Shown: piece after piece, positions 8,716-15,629 of the stretch | Layout of the letters: each line of letters opens with the position of its first letter | How positions within the stretch are numbered: the first letter of the stretch is position 1 | Notes under the pieces: model-generated | Told to the model about the DNA's origin: nothing | What the model saw: only the letters and a program-made list of their open reading frames with translations | The model's database searches: none | Program-made: the position numbers and the translations under genes | Assembly: GCF_026810505.1 (NCBI RefSeq) | Contig: NZ_CP101750.1 | Location: 6,684,515 to 6,748,514 of the forward strand | DNA: 64,000 nucleotides | Direction of reading: 5' to 3' | Source of the DNA: Streptomyces sp. Je 1-369 | GTDB lineage: Bacteria > Actinomycetota > Actinomycetes > Streptomycetales > Streptomycetaceae

Positions 8716-8835
8716 GTGCTCCTCGTCTCGTCGCACGTCAGCGCGATGCAGAAGGTGGTCACGACCTGTCCTCCCATTCTTTTCAGCCGTCCCGTTCCAC
8801 GCATGCCGGAACAGGCGATGGAGGGACAGCGGCAC

Positions 8836-8973
8836 TCATGTGTCGTCCGAACCCCTACCGGTCCGGGCGTCGCCACCCGGCCCGCGCCCCGGCAGCGTTT
8901 CCTGCACCTTGGCCTTCAGCTCCTGCACGTCGGCGGGGCGCCGCAGGACGTGGTCGGAGACTTTCGAGGACAC
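8836..8973 (-). CDS. Possible 45-residue small protein
   Basis: The GTG at 8973 is preceded by GGAGAAAGG at a workable distance. The product begins VSSKVSDHVLRRPADVQELKAKVQE, a helix-forming charged segment, and ends in a Gly/Arg/Asp-rich tail. It lies 25 bases downstream of the DUF6328 gene on the same strand, so it may be co-transcribed. There is no recognised family. Being short, it could be a chance frame; the ribosome site and position are the only support. Confidence 0.3.
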   Translation of the reverse strand: MSSKVSDHVLRRPADVQELKAKVQETLPGRGPGGDARTGRGSDDT

Positions 8974-8998
8974 GGGACGGGCCTTTCTCCGGAGTACG

Positions 8999-9574
8999 TC
9001 AGGCGTCGTCGAGCTCACCGGTTCGGCGTGCGGCGGCGCGGCGGCGCAGGCGCATCGGCAGCACGTACCAGCAGAAGCCGAACCAGAGCATGACCGTGCC
9101 GACGAGCACCTCGGCCAGCACACCGGGGACCACGAGCCGCAGGATCAGCAGGAGCGTGCAGCCGATGGTCAGCGCGAGGAGCACCATGCCGAAGATCATC
9201 AGGCGGCTCGCCGCCTCGACCACCTCGTCCTTCATGCGCTGGCCTGACAGGAAGCGGTGGATGGAGACGGGCGCTATCAGCGAGCCTGTCGCTGACGCGC
9301 CGAGGACGACGGTGAGCACGTAGACGACCCGGTCGAACGTGTCCAACTCCCGGAACAGGGGGGTGAAGGCCACACTGAGCAGGAATCCGAAGAGGATCTG
9401 CACGCCGGTCTGGGCGACCCGGGTCTCCTGAAGGATCTCGTTCCAACGCCGGTTGACCCGTTGACGTGCGTTCTCCGGGGGTTCACCGCCGAGTTCCGCA
9501 CCGCCGGTGTCCTGGCACCCGCGGCAGGCCGACGCTTCTCCGGCGAACTCGACCGACTGCTCCGTCGTGGACAT
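8999..9574 (-). CDS. DUF6328 family integral membrane protein
   Basis: 191 residues. After a hydrophilic N-terminus with a CRGC pair come the family motif ETRVAQTGVQILFGFLLSVAFTPLF (first helix), YVLTVVLGASATGSLIAPVSIHRFLSG (second helix and turn), then two more helices (LMIFGMVLLALTIGCTLLLIL and VLVGTVMLWFGFCWYVLP) and a basic C-terminus. This matches the four-helix actinobacterial DUF6328 family, whose function is unknown. The ATG has a clear CAGGAGG ribosome site. It may lead a short minus-strand unit with the tiny frame downstream. Confidence 0.82.
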   Translation of the reverse strand: MSTTEQSVEFAGEASACRGCQDTGGAELGGEPPENARQRVNRRWNEILQETRVAQTGVQILFGFLLSVAFTPLFRELDTFDRVVYVLTVVLGASATGSLIAPVSIHRFLSGQRMKDEVVEAASRLMIFGMVLLALTIGCTLLLILRLVVPGVLAEVLVGTVMLWFGFCWYVLPMRLRRRAAARRTGELDDA

Positions 9575-9643
9575 GGTTTCCTCCTGTTCCAGAGGAACCG
9601 GATGCCCCGAGCCGGTCGTACCATGCAGAGCCCGCGCCGATCG

Positions 9644-10216
9644 TCAGGCCCTGCCGCGCCGATCGTCAGGCGGAACGGCGGCGGACAGGGTGGACGCGCC
9701 GCCTTCGTACTCCCACGCCTCGTCCGGGCCCAGTGGCTCGTCGCCCGTCGCGGCGGCGCCGTGACGGGCGTCAGCGGCGATGAGCGCGCTCGCCGTCAGA
9801 AGCGGGCCGTCGTGCCCGGACGCGGCGGCCATGAGCCGGGCCGCGGCGTCCGGCTCGGTCTCCGGAGGGATGATCAGCAGGTCCCAGCGCCCGGCGCCGT
9901 AGGAGAGCAGCAGCAGCTTGTGGGGGTCGATCTCCGAGGTGAACCAGCCGACCCTGACGATGTGGCCGTCCACGGGGACCCTGCGCGGAATGATCGGCCA
10001 GTACTTCGGATTGACGGCGACGCGGGTGATGCGGCCCCACAAGGGGTCCAACACGTCGATCAGCGCGGCCAGTTCGCTCAGCAGGTCCCGGGAGCGTGGC
10101 CACCAGGCGCCGTCCAGGAGTCCGCGGGAGGCGCCGTCGTCCTTCAGGGCGACGCGCGCGGCCGGGGCTGCGACGGGCTCGGAGTGCGGCAAGGAGGGGT
10201 ACAAGGTCGCCGACAT
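9644..10216 (-). CDS. DUF5994 family protein, copy 1
   Basis: 190 residues from the ATG at 10216 (GGAGACGG upstream). It carries the family blocks RVALKDDGASRGLLDGAWWPRSRDLLSELAALI, then LWGRITRVAVNPKYWPIIPRRVPVDGHIVRVGWF, and GRWDLLIIPPETEPDAAARLMAAA. Function is unknown, and no catalytic motif or signal is visible. The C-terminal 45 residues are acidic and divergent from the other copies. Two further members lie at 12900 and 14168, so this region holds three paralogues within 5 kb. It is divergent from the ferredoxin reductase gene. Confidence 0.85.
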   Translation of the reverse strand: MSATLYPSLPHSEPVAAPAARVALKDDGASRGLLDGAWWPRSRDLLSELAALIDVLDPLWGRITRVAVNPKYWPIIPRRVPVDGHIVRVGWFTSEIDPHKLLLLSYGAGRWDLLIIPPETEPDAAARLMAAASGHDGPLLTASALIAADARHGAAATGDEPLGPDEAWEYEGGASTLSAAVPPDDRRGRA

Positions 10217-10648
10217 GACGCGGACCCGTCTCCGGCCCGCTCGTGCGGCGGTCCGGGGCTCATCTCTCGCCGAGAACGACACGACGTGGAAGTCGATGTG
10301 CGAAATGCCCTCGGTAGCGCCCACAGTACTCCGTGCTCCGCCGCGAGGCGGAGCAGCGGTCGGCGGGCGGCATGGGCGGTGACCGGGTGGGGGCGGATCG
10401 GCGACGCCTTCCGGTCATTCCCCCGGGCCCGCCCCTGCCTGTCCGCACACACCACCGACCTGGGCAGAAGCGCACCCGTCGGAAACGTGCCCGCCGGTCA
10501 CGGCAGAACCTGGGCCGGTCCTGAAATGGCAGGATGCGCCCCTCCGCCGCGCGCCCGTCCGCACGGTCGTGGTTACGTGGATCCGGCCGGGCCCGGGACG
10601 ACTCGACGTACGTGAACCATCGTGCCGCGAGACGAAAGGAATTGGCGC
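10217..10648. other. Divergent intergenic region, no gene seen
   Basis: The 432 bases between the first DUF5994 gene and the ferredoxin reductase gene should hold promoters for both. A 63-residue Arg-rich plus-strand frame (10333-10524) has no ribosome site or family and was not called. No strong inverted repeat or consensus promoter was noticed. Confidence 0.5.
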
Positions 10649-11737
10649 ATGCCGGCGTTACCGGCTCTCGCGAGCAAGCTGCTGACCGCCGCCTCCTGGC
10701 TGACCAGCCCGCGCACCCCGGACGACTACCTCGGATTGATCGATCCCCTCCTCGGCGCCCGCTTTCCGGTGGCGCGGGTGACGGCTGTGCGTCCGGAGAC
10801 CTCGGATGCCGCCACGCTCACGCTCCGGCCCGGCCGGGGCCGGTCGGGGCACGTCGCAGGGCAGTACCTTCCGGTCGGCGTGGAGATGGACGGCGTACGG
10901 CACTGGCGGACGTACTCCCTCACGTCGGTGCCGGGGCGGAAGGACGGAGTCCTGACGATCACCGTCAAGGCGGCGCCCGGCGGGACGGTCTCCCCGCACC
11001 TGGTTCACCGGACGTCTCCGGGAACGGTCCTTCGTCTCGGCCCGGCGCAGGGCGATTTCGTCCTCCCGGAGCGACTTCCGCCCCGCATCCTGTGGGTCAC
11101 CGCGGGCAGCGGCATCACCCCGGTCATGGGCATGCTGCGCACGCTCGTGCTCCGACGGCCCCCGCACCCCGATGTGGTGCTCGTGCACAGCGCGCCCACG
11201 GCCCGTGACAGCATCTTCCGTTCCGAACTGCACGCGTTGCGGCGGGCGTTGCCCTGGCTGGCGTACCACGAGCGGCACACCACGCGCGACGGCAGGCTCG
11301 CACCGGAGGATCTGGAACGGCTCTGCCCCGACTGGCGGCGGCGTGAGGCCTGGGCCTGCGGGCCGGCCGCCCTGCTCGACACGGTGGAGAGCCACTGGCA
11401 CAGGGAGAAGCTCGACGGACAACTCCATGTGGAGCGCTTCCGGCTCACCCCGGTCCTGCCACGGGACCTCGAAGCCGCCTCCCACAACCCGGTGGTCTTC
11501 GCCCGGACCGGCAAGGAGGTCACCGCGGACGCGGCCACCCCGCTTCTTGCCGTCGGCGAGTCGGCGGGTGTGGAGATGCGGTACGGATGCCGACGCGGCA
11601 TCTGCTTCGGCTGTCTCACGCCACTGACGTACGGCCGGGTGCGGGACCTGCGTACCGGCGAACTCCGCGAACCCCACGGCCAGTTGATCCAGACCTGCGT
11701 GTCGGCGGCAGCCGGACCGCTGGCCCTCGACGCCTAG
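10649..11737 (+). CDS. Ferredoxin reductase with C-terminal [2Fe-2S] domain, electron donor to the desaturase
   Basis: 362 residues. An FAD-binding ferredoxin-reductase domain (RTYS at 87-90) is followed by an NAD(P)-binding domain (GSGITPV at 153-159, CGP at 237-239) and a plant-type ferredoxin domain with cluster cysteines C314, C319, C322 and C350. This order matches the mycobacterial Rv3230c type, which passes NADPH electrons to the membrane desaturase DesA3. The ATG at 10649 follows AAAGGA; an upstream GTG at 10622 is weaker. The desaturase gene begins 17 bases after the stop, so the two form an operon and very likely an electron-transfer pair at the membrane. Confidence 0.92.
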   Translation: MPALPALASKLLTAASWLTSPRTPDDYLGLIDPLLGARFPVARVTAVRPETSDAATLTLRPGRGRSGHVAGQYLPVGVEMDGVRHWRTYSLTSVPGRKDGVLTITVKAAPGGTVSPHLVHRTSPGTVLRLGPAQGDFVLPERLPPRILWVTAGSGITPVMGMLRTLVLRRPPHPDVVLVHSAPTARDSIFRSELHALRRALPWLAYHERHTTRDGRLAPEDLERLCPDWRRREAWACGPAALLDTVESHWHREKLDGQLHVERFRLTPVLPRDLEAASHNPVVFARTGKEVTADAATPLLAVGESAGVEMRYGCRRGICFGCLTPLTYGRVRDLRTGELREPHGQLIQTCVSAAAGPLALDA

Positions 11738-11754
11738 CCATCCAAGGAGTCCCC

Positions 11755-12795
11755 ATGACAGAGACCCCGGAGTTCGGCGAGGAGTTCGGTGCCGAGCTCG
11801 ACCGGATCCGCTCCGAGGTCATCGCCGCGCGCGGTGCCGAAGAGGCCCACTACATCCGTACGGTCATCGCCACCCAGCGCGGCCTGGAGGCGGGCGGCCG
11901 GATCGCCCTGGCCGTCTCGCTCCTCCCGCCCGCCTGGGTGGCGGGCACCGTCATGCTCTCCGCCGCCAAGATCCTGGAGAACATGGAGCTCGGCCACAAC
12001 ATCCTGCACGGCCAGTGGGACTGGATGGGCGACCCCGCGATCCACTCGGCCACCTGGGAGTGGGACTTCCTCGCCCCCGCCGAGGCGTGGAAGCACACCC
12101 ACAACCACCTGCACCACACCTGGACCAACGTCGTCGACCGCGACCGGGACCTCGGATACGTGATCTTCCGGATGAGCGGCGACCAACGCTGGCTCCCGCA
12201 CCACGCCGCCCAGCCGCTCTACAACTTCGTGCTCGCGCCGCTCTTCGAGTGGGGCATCGCGCTCTACGACCTGGAGCCCGACGCCGTCGCCGCCGGCCGC
12301 AAGACGTGGCGCTCCCTCGCCGGCGACCTGACCGGGTTCCTCGGCAAGGCCACCCGCCAGCTCACCAAGGACTACGTGCTCTTCCCGCTGCTCGCGGGCC
12401 CCTCGGCCCTGCCCTGCCTGCTGGGCAACCTCACCGCCAACACCGTGCGCAACCTCTGGTCGCACACCATCATCTTCTGCGGCCACTTCCCCGGTGACGT
12501 GCGGACCTTCACCGAGGAGTCCGTCGAGGGCGAGACGCGCGGAGAGTGGTACCTGCGGCAGATCCAGGGCTCGGCCAACATCGAGGGAAGCCCGCTCTTC
12601 CACGTGCTCAGCGGGAACCTGAGCCACCAGATCGAGCACCACGCCTTCCCCGACCTGCCCAGCAACCGCTACGCCGAGATCGTCCCGCGCGTGCGGGAAC
12701 TCTGCGAGAAGTACGGCATCCCGTACGTCACCGGACCGCTGTTGCGGCAGTACGGCTCCACCTGGGGACGCATCCTGCGGTTCTCGATTCCGTAG
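11755..12795 (+). CDS. Membrane fatty acid desaturase (DesA3-like)
   Basis: 346 residues. It introduces a double bond into an acyl chain using a di-iron centre. All three histidine boxes are present: HNILH at 81-85, HTHNHLHH around 114-121 and HQIEHH at 291-296, followed by the typical FPDLPSNRY. Hydrophobic stretches near 50-75 and 205-245 fit the membrane helices. The ATG at 11755 has AAGGAG upstream. The partner reductase is encoded immediately before. By analogy with mycobacterial DesA3 the substrate may be stearoyl-CoA, giving oleate and increased membrane fluidity, but regiochemistry cannot be read from sequence. Confidence 0.92.
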   Translation: MTETPEFGEEFGAELDRIRSEVIAARGAEEAHYIRTVIATQRGLEAGGRIALAVSLLPPAWVAGTVMLSAAKILENMELGHNILHGQWDWMGDPAIHSATWEWDFLAPAEAWKHTHNHLHHTWTNVVDRDRDLGYVIFRMSGDQRWLPHHAAQPLYNFVLAPLFEWGIALYDLEPDAVAAGRKTWRSLAGDLTGFLGKATRQLTKDYVLFPLLAGPSALPCLLGNLTANTVRNLWSHTIIFCGHFPGDVRTFTEESVEGETRGEWYLRQIQGSANIEGSPLFHVLSGNLSHQIEHHAFPDLPSNRYAEIVPRVRELCEKYGIPYVTGPLLRQYGSTWGRILRFSIP

Positions 12796-12899
12796 GAGTA
12801 CGCTGCAAGAGCCGAGGGCACGTCGGGCGTCGTCGGCCCGCTCGGGTCCCGGCCCGCCGCGTGTGAGCCCGGGCGCCCGCATCTCCTTCAGGAGCTCCC

Positions 12900-13325
12900 G
12901 TGACGCTCACTCCCCGGCCCCCGCTCTTCTCACCTCCCGCCGTACGACTGCGCCTGGCGCCCGAGTCGGCGCAGGGCGGCGCGCTCCGGCGCATCAACGG
13001 CGTCTGGTGGCCCCACTCGCCCGATCTGGTCTCCGAACTCCCCGGGCTGTTCGCCGAACTTCCGTCCGCCTGGGGGCAGATCACCAGTGTCCTCGTGGAC
13101 GAGACCGTATGGTCGCCGTTCCCAGGCCGGGTGCGCGTCGCCGACCAAGTGGTGCGCCTGCGCCGGACGACCGCTCAGCGCGCCCCGTCCACCGTCTGCC
13201 TCCTGGCCCCCGGCCGTGGCCGGTGGGACCTGCTGGTGGTGCCACCCGCCGCCGCGGACGCGGAGGTCGGGCGACTGATGGAGAGCATGGCCTGCCCTTT
13301 GGAGGACCGTTCGGAGGGCCGTTAG
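12900..13325 (+). CDS. DUF5994 family protein, copy 2
   Basis: 141 residues starting at a GTG with AGGAG five bases ahead. Family blocks: VRLRLAPESAQGGALRRINGVWWPHSPDLVSELPGLF, WGQITSVLVDETVWSPFPGRVRVADQVVRLRR and GRGRWDLLVVPPAAADAEVGRLMESM. It is a compact single-domain version without the long tail of copy 1. Function is unknown. It follows the desaturase by 104 bases on the same strand and may be transcribed with it. Close similarity to the copy at 14168 suggests a local duplication. Confidence 0.85.
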   Translation: MTLTPRPPLFSPPAVRLRLAPESAQGGALRRINGVWWPHSPDLVSELPGLFAELPSAWGQITSVLVDETVWSPFPGRVRVADQVVRLRRTTAQRAPSTVCLLAPGRGRWDLLVVPPAAADAEVGRLMESMACPLEDRSEGR

Positions 13326-13357
13326 TTCCGGAGCTCAACGCCCGGCGACCTGCCCCG

Positions 13358-13543
13358 TCAACGGGCCCTGCGGGCGCCTGGTCGGGGGAGCGCGGCAGGC
13401 ACCTCCGGCGGCGGAGCCCCGACGGGAGTCTCGGCCGGGTCGGCCTCGGCCGGTGGCAGGACGTGGTCCTCCCACCAGGCCAGACCCATGATGGTCGCGA
13501 GCAGGACGAAGGGGGTCGAGGCCGGAACGATCAGCGCGTACAT
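13358..13543 (-). CDS. Small single-helix membrane protein
   Basis: 61 residues: a hydrophobic helix near residues 2-22 (MYALIVPASTPFVLLATIMG), then LAWWEDHVLPP and a Pro/Ala-rich basic tail. It resembles, from memory, short membrane peptides found in other Streptomyces; no function is known. Only a weak AGGCGG precedes the ATG at 13543, and the frame is open further upstream, so the start is uncertain. It converges with the second DUF5994 gene with 32 bases between them. Confidence 0.5.
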   Translation of the reverse strand: MYALIVPASTPFVLLATIMGLAWWEDHVLPPAEADPAETPVGAPPPEVPAALPRPGARRAR

Positions 13544-14167
13544 GAGTACCGCCTGTGGTCGACGTGTGCGACACGGCGGGCAGGGGATCGCTGCCCGGCA
13601 GGGAGCGCATCGAGGCCGCGCCGGGATCGTCCGGCACGGCGCGGGTGCGGGAGCGACGGTCACGCTCATGACGCGGTGGTTCCCGCGGAGATGCGCACGG
13701 TGCGCCCTTGAAGGGCGCGGGGGCTGTGTGGCGCTGCCGGGGGCCGGGGCGGCACGGTGCACGCTAGCCGCAGGCGCAGGAGTCGACCAGATGTCAAGTT
13801 CGCCCTACGCCCGGTGAACGGCGCCCACACCAGCGCCAATTCGCTTCGAATCGGCTCTTTCCGAAGAAGACCGGAGTACGTTGAAAGAAGCGAGGGCCTT
13901 CCGTATGCCGATGCATCCGACCGTTCAAGTCCTCGCGGTTCCCGCCAGAGGGGCAGCCCGGGACCCCGGCCGCACCAGTCGTACCGAGGTTCGAGGGCTG
14001 AGGTCCCCCATCATGACGCCAGTTTCCGGCAGGCCCGCGACCGCGGTGAACGTCGTGCTGCCGGTCGCGGCACTCGGCGTGCGCCGGCCGACGCCGGACC
14101 GGCTCGCCACCCGCCGGTCCCAGGCACCACCCGCTGTCCTTGCGTCACCCCCGTTGACAGGAGCCTC
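13544..14167. other. About 620 bases with no supported gene
   Basis: A 158-residue plus-strand frame begins at 13881 but overlaps the third DUF5994 gene out of frame and has no family pattern. A minus-strand frame (13925-14449) likewise reads as a shadow. The stretch probably holds the promoter of the third DUF5994 gene; CTTGAAAGAAG-like and TTGACA (14155-14160) motifs are visible but not convincing. Confidence 0.45.
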
Positions 14168-14680
14168 ATGGCTACCGTTCAGGAACGTCCGCTTCCCTCC
14201 TACCCCCTTCTCCGTCTCTGCCTGGCGCCCGAAGGCGGCCTGCCCCGGGCCATCGACGGGGCGTGGTGGCCGCGGTCGTTCGACGTCGTCTCCGAACTGC
14301 CCCAGCTGTTCGTCGGTCTGCCCGCCGCCTGGCGCGACATCCGCAGCGTCACGGTGAAGGGGTCGATGTGGCACGCGATGCCGGGCCGGATGCTCGTGGC
14401 CAACCAGGTCGTACGGCTGCACCGGAGTCCGACGGCGTCGGCCCAGCACATGATCGTCCTGCTCAGCCCCGGCCGGGGACGCTGGGACCTGCTGGTCGTG
14501 CCCCCGGACACACCGGCGAAAGCGGCGGCACTGATCATGTCGAGTGCCGCGGCCGGCGACCTCACCGCCCCTGCTTCGAACGTTCCCCCGCCGGTACGGC
14601 TCTCCGCGGCAGTCGAGGCTCCACCAGTGGGCGGAACAGTCTGCGCACCGGCGGAGTCGACAGCAGGAACACCAGCGTGA
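14168..14680 (+). CDS. DUF5994 family protein, copy 3
   Basis: 170 residues from the ATG at 14168 with AGGAG upstream. Family blocks: LLRLCLAPEGGLPRAIDGAWWPRSFDVVSELPQLF, AWRDIRSVTVKGSMWHAMPGRMLVANQVVRLHR and GRGRWDLLVVPPDTPAKAAALIMSSAA. The N-terminal 120 residues align well with the copies at 9644 and 12900. The last 40 residues overlap, antisense, the end of the acyltransferase gene (14562-14680), so the tail may be a read-through extension. Function is unknown. Confidence 0.82.
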   Translation: MATVQERPLPSYPLLRLCLAPEGGLPRAIDGAWWPRSFDVVSELPQLFVGLPAAWRDIRSVTVKGSMWHAMPGRMLVANQVVRLHRSPTASAQHMIVLLSPGRGRWDLLVVPPDTPAKAAALIMSSAAAGDLTAPASNVPPPVRLSAAVEAPPVGGTVCAPAESTAGTPA

Positions 14681-15629
14681 CGACGCCGACGGTGAGGAGG
14701 ACCTGACCGGTCACGCCCAGGTCCTTGAGGAGCGGGTACAGGCCCGCTGCCTCGCCCGCGCGGATCAGGAGGCCGTGCAGGAGGTAGGGGTACATGGTGG
14801 CGGCGCCGAGAGCGGTGAAGGGGGTACGGCGCCGGGGCACGCAGGCGAAGAACGCGGCCACCAGCACCGCGCTGAGCGCGAAGATGCCGATGCGCACGGC
14901 CAGGTACTGCGGCCGGCTCACATCGAGGTCCGTGTACCCGGTGTCCATGGACAGCCAGTGTTCGTCGGGCGCGGGGACCCACAAGTACGCCGCCGCTCCG
15001 GCGCAGACGAATGCCACCACGGCGCAGCGGCGGGCCGGCCGCGTCCGCAGGAGGGCGAAGTGCTCCGGGCGCAGGTTCAGGCCGAGGACGAACCAGGGCA
15101 GGAACATCAGCACGCGCGGCAGCGCAAGGTCGTAGCCCATCGTGGTGAGGCCCGCCGCGAGGGAGACCAGCACGGCGATCGGCACGGGATGACTGATCGC
15201 CCGCCACAGGGGTGTGCTCAGCCGCCAGAGGAACAGGGCTACGAGGAACCAGCAGAGGTAGGTGGGTTCGGTGGGGGTGAAGACGTAGGGCTCGCCCCGT
15301 ACCGCGCTGTTCGTGGCCGAGTAGGCCAGCTCGAACAGCAGGTAGGGGATCAGCACGCCCTCGATCAGGCGGCGCACCTGGTCCGGGCGGCCGGTGAAGC
15401 GCTGTGAGAAGTAGCCGCACAGCAGGATGAACGCCGGCATGTGGAACGTGTACACCACGGTGTGGACCGCTTGGAGCGCGTGCGTGCCGTAGACGATCTG
15501 TTCCCAGGAGTGGCCGAGCGCCACCAGCACGATCAGCAGGAACTTCGCGTTGTCGAAGAACGGGTCGCGGGTGTCCTGCGCGCTTCGGGCCGTCAGCAGT
15601 GGCGCGGGGGTCGGCATCCGCAGGCGCAT
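14562..15629 (-). CDS. Acyltransferase family 3 membrane protein
   Basis: 355 residues, about ten hydrophobic helices. N-terminal DPFFDNAKFLLIVLVALGHSWEQIV with the invariant-type Asp and His, VVYTFHMPAFILLCGYFS, and a C-terminal ATMYPYLLHGLLIRAGEAAGLY block are characteristic of the acyl_transf_3/OafA-YrhL family, which O-acylates sugars or antibiotics at the membrane. The ATG at 15629 shares its first base with the stop of the PIG-L gene (TGATG), so the two are translationally coupled. A deacetylase-plus-acyltransferase pair suggests acyl exchange on an exported glycan, which is inference. The 3' end overlaps DUF5994 copy 3 antisense. Confidence 0.87.
   Translation of the reverse strand: MRLRMPTPAPLLTARSAQDTRDPFFDNAKFLLIVLVALGHSWEQIVYGTHALQAVHTVVYTFHMPAFILLCGYFSQRFTGRPDQVRRLIEGVLIPYLLFELAYSATNSAVRGEPYVFTPTEPTYLCWFLVALFLWRLSTPLWRAISHPVPIAVLVSLAAGLTTMGYDLALPRVLMFLPWFVLGLNLRPEHFALLRTRPARRCAVVAFVCAGAAAYLWVPAPDEHWLSMDTGYTDLDVSRPQYLAVRIGIFALSAVLVAAFFACVPRRRTPFTALGAATMYPYLLHGLLIRAGEAAGLYPLLKDLGVTGQVLLTVGVVTLVFLLSTPPVRRLFRPLVEPRLPRRAVPAGERSKQGR

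Noticed and set aside
8999..9123. Reading the CRGC pair of the DUF6328 protein as a metal site
   Set aside because: The pair is isolated in a disordered N-terminus, and no second pair exists to complete a site. The residues themselves are encoded near 9520.
10333..10524. 63-residue Arg-rich plus-strand frame
   Set aside because: No ribosome site, family or codon bias; it lies in a divergent promoter region.
13881..14357. 158-residue plus-strand frame
   Set aside because: Overlaps the third DUF5994 gene in another frame and has no recognisable pattern.
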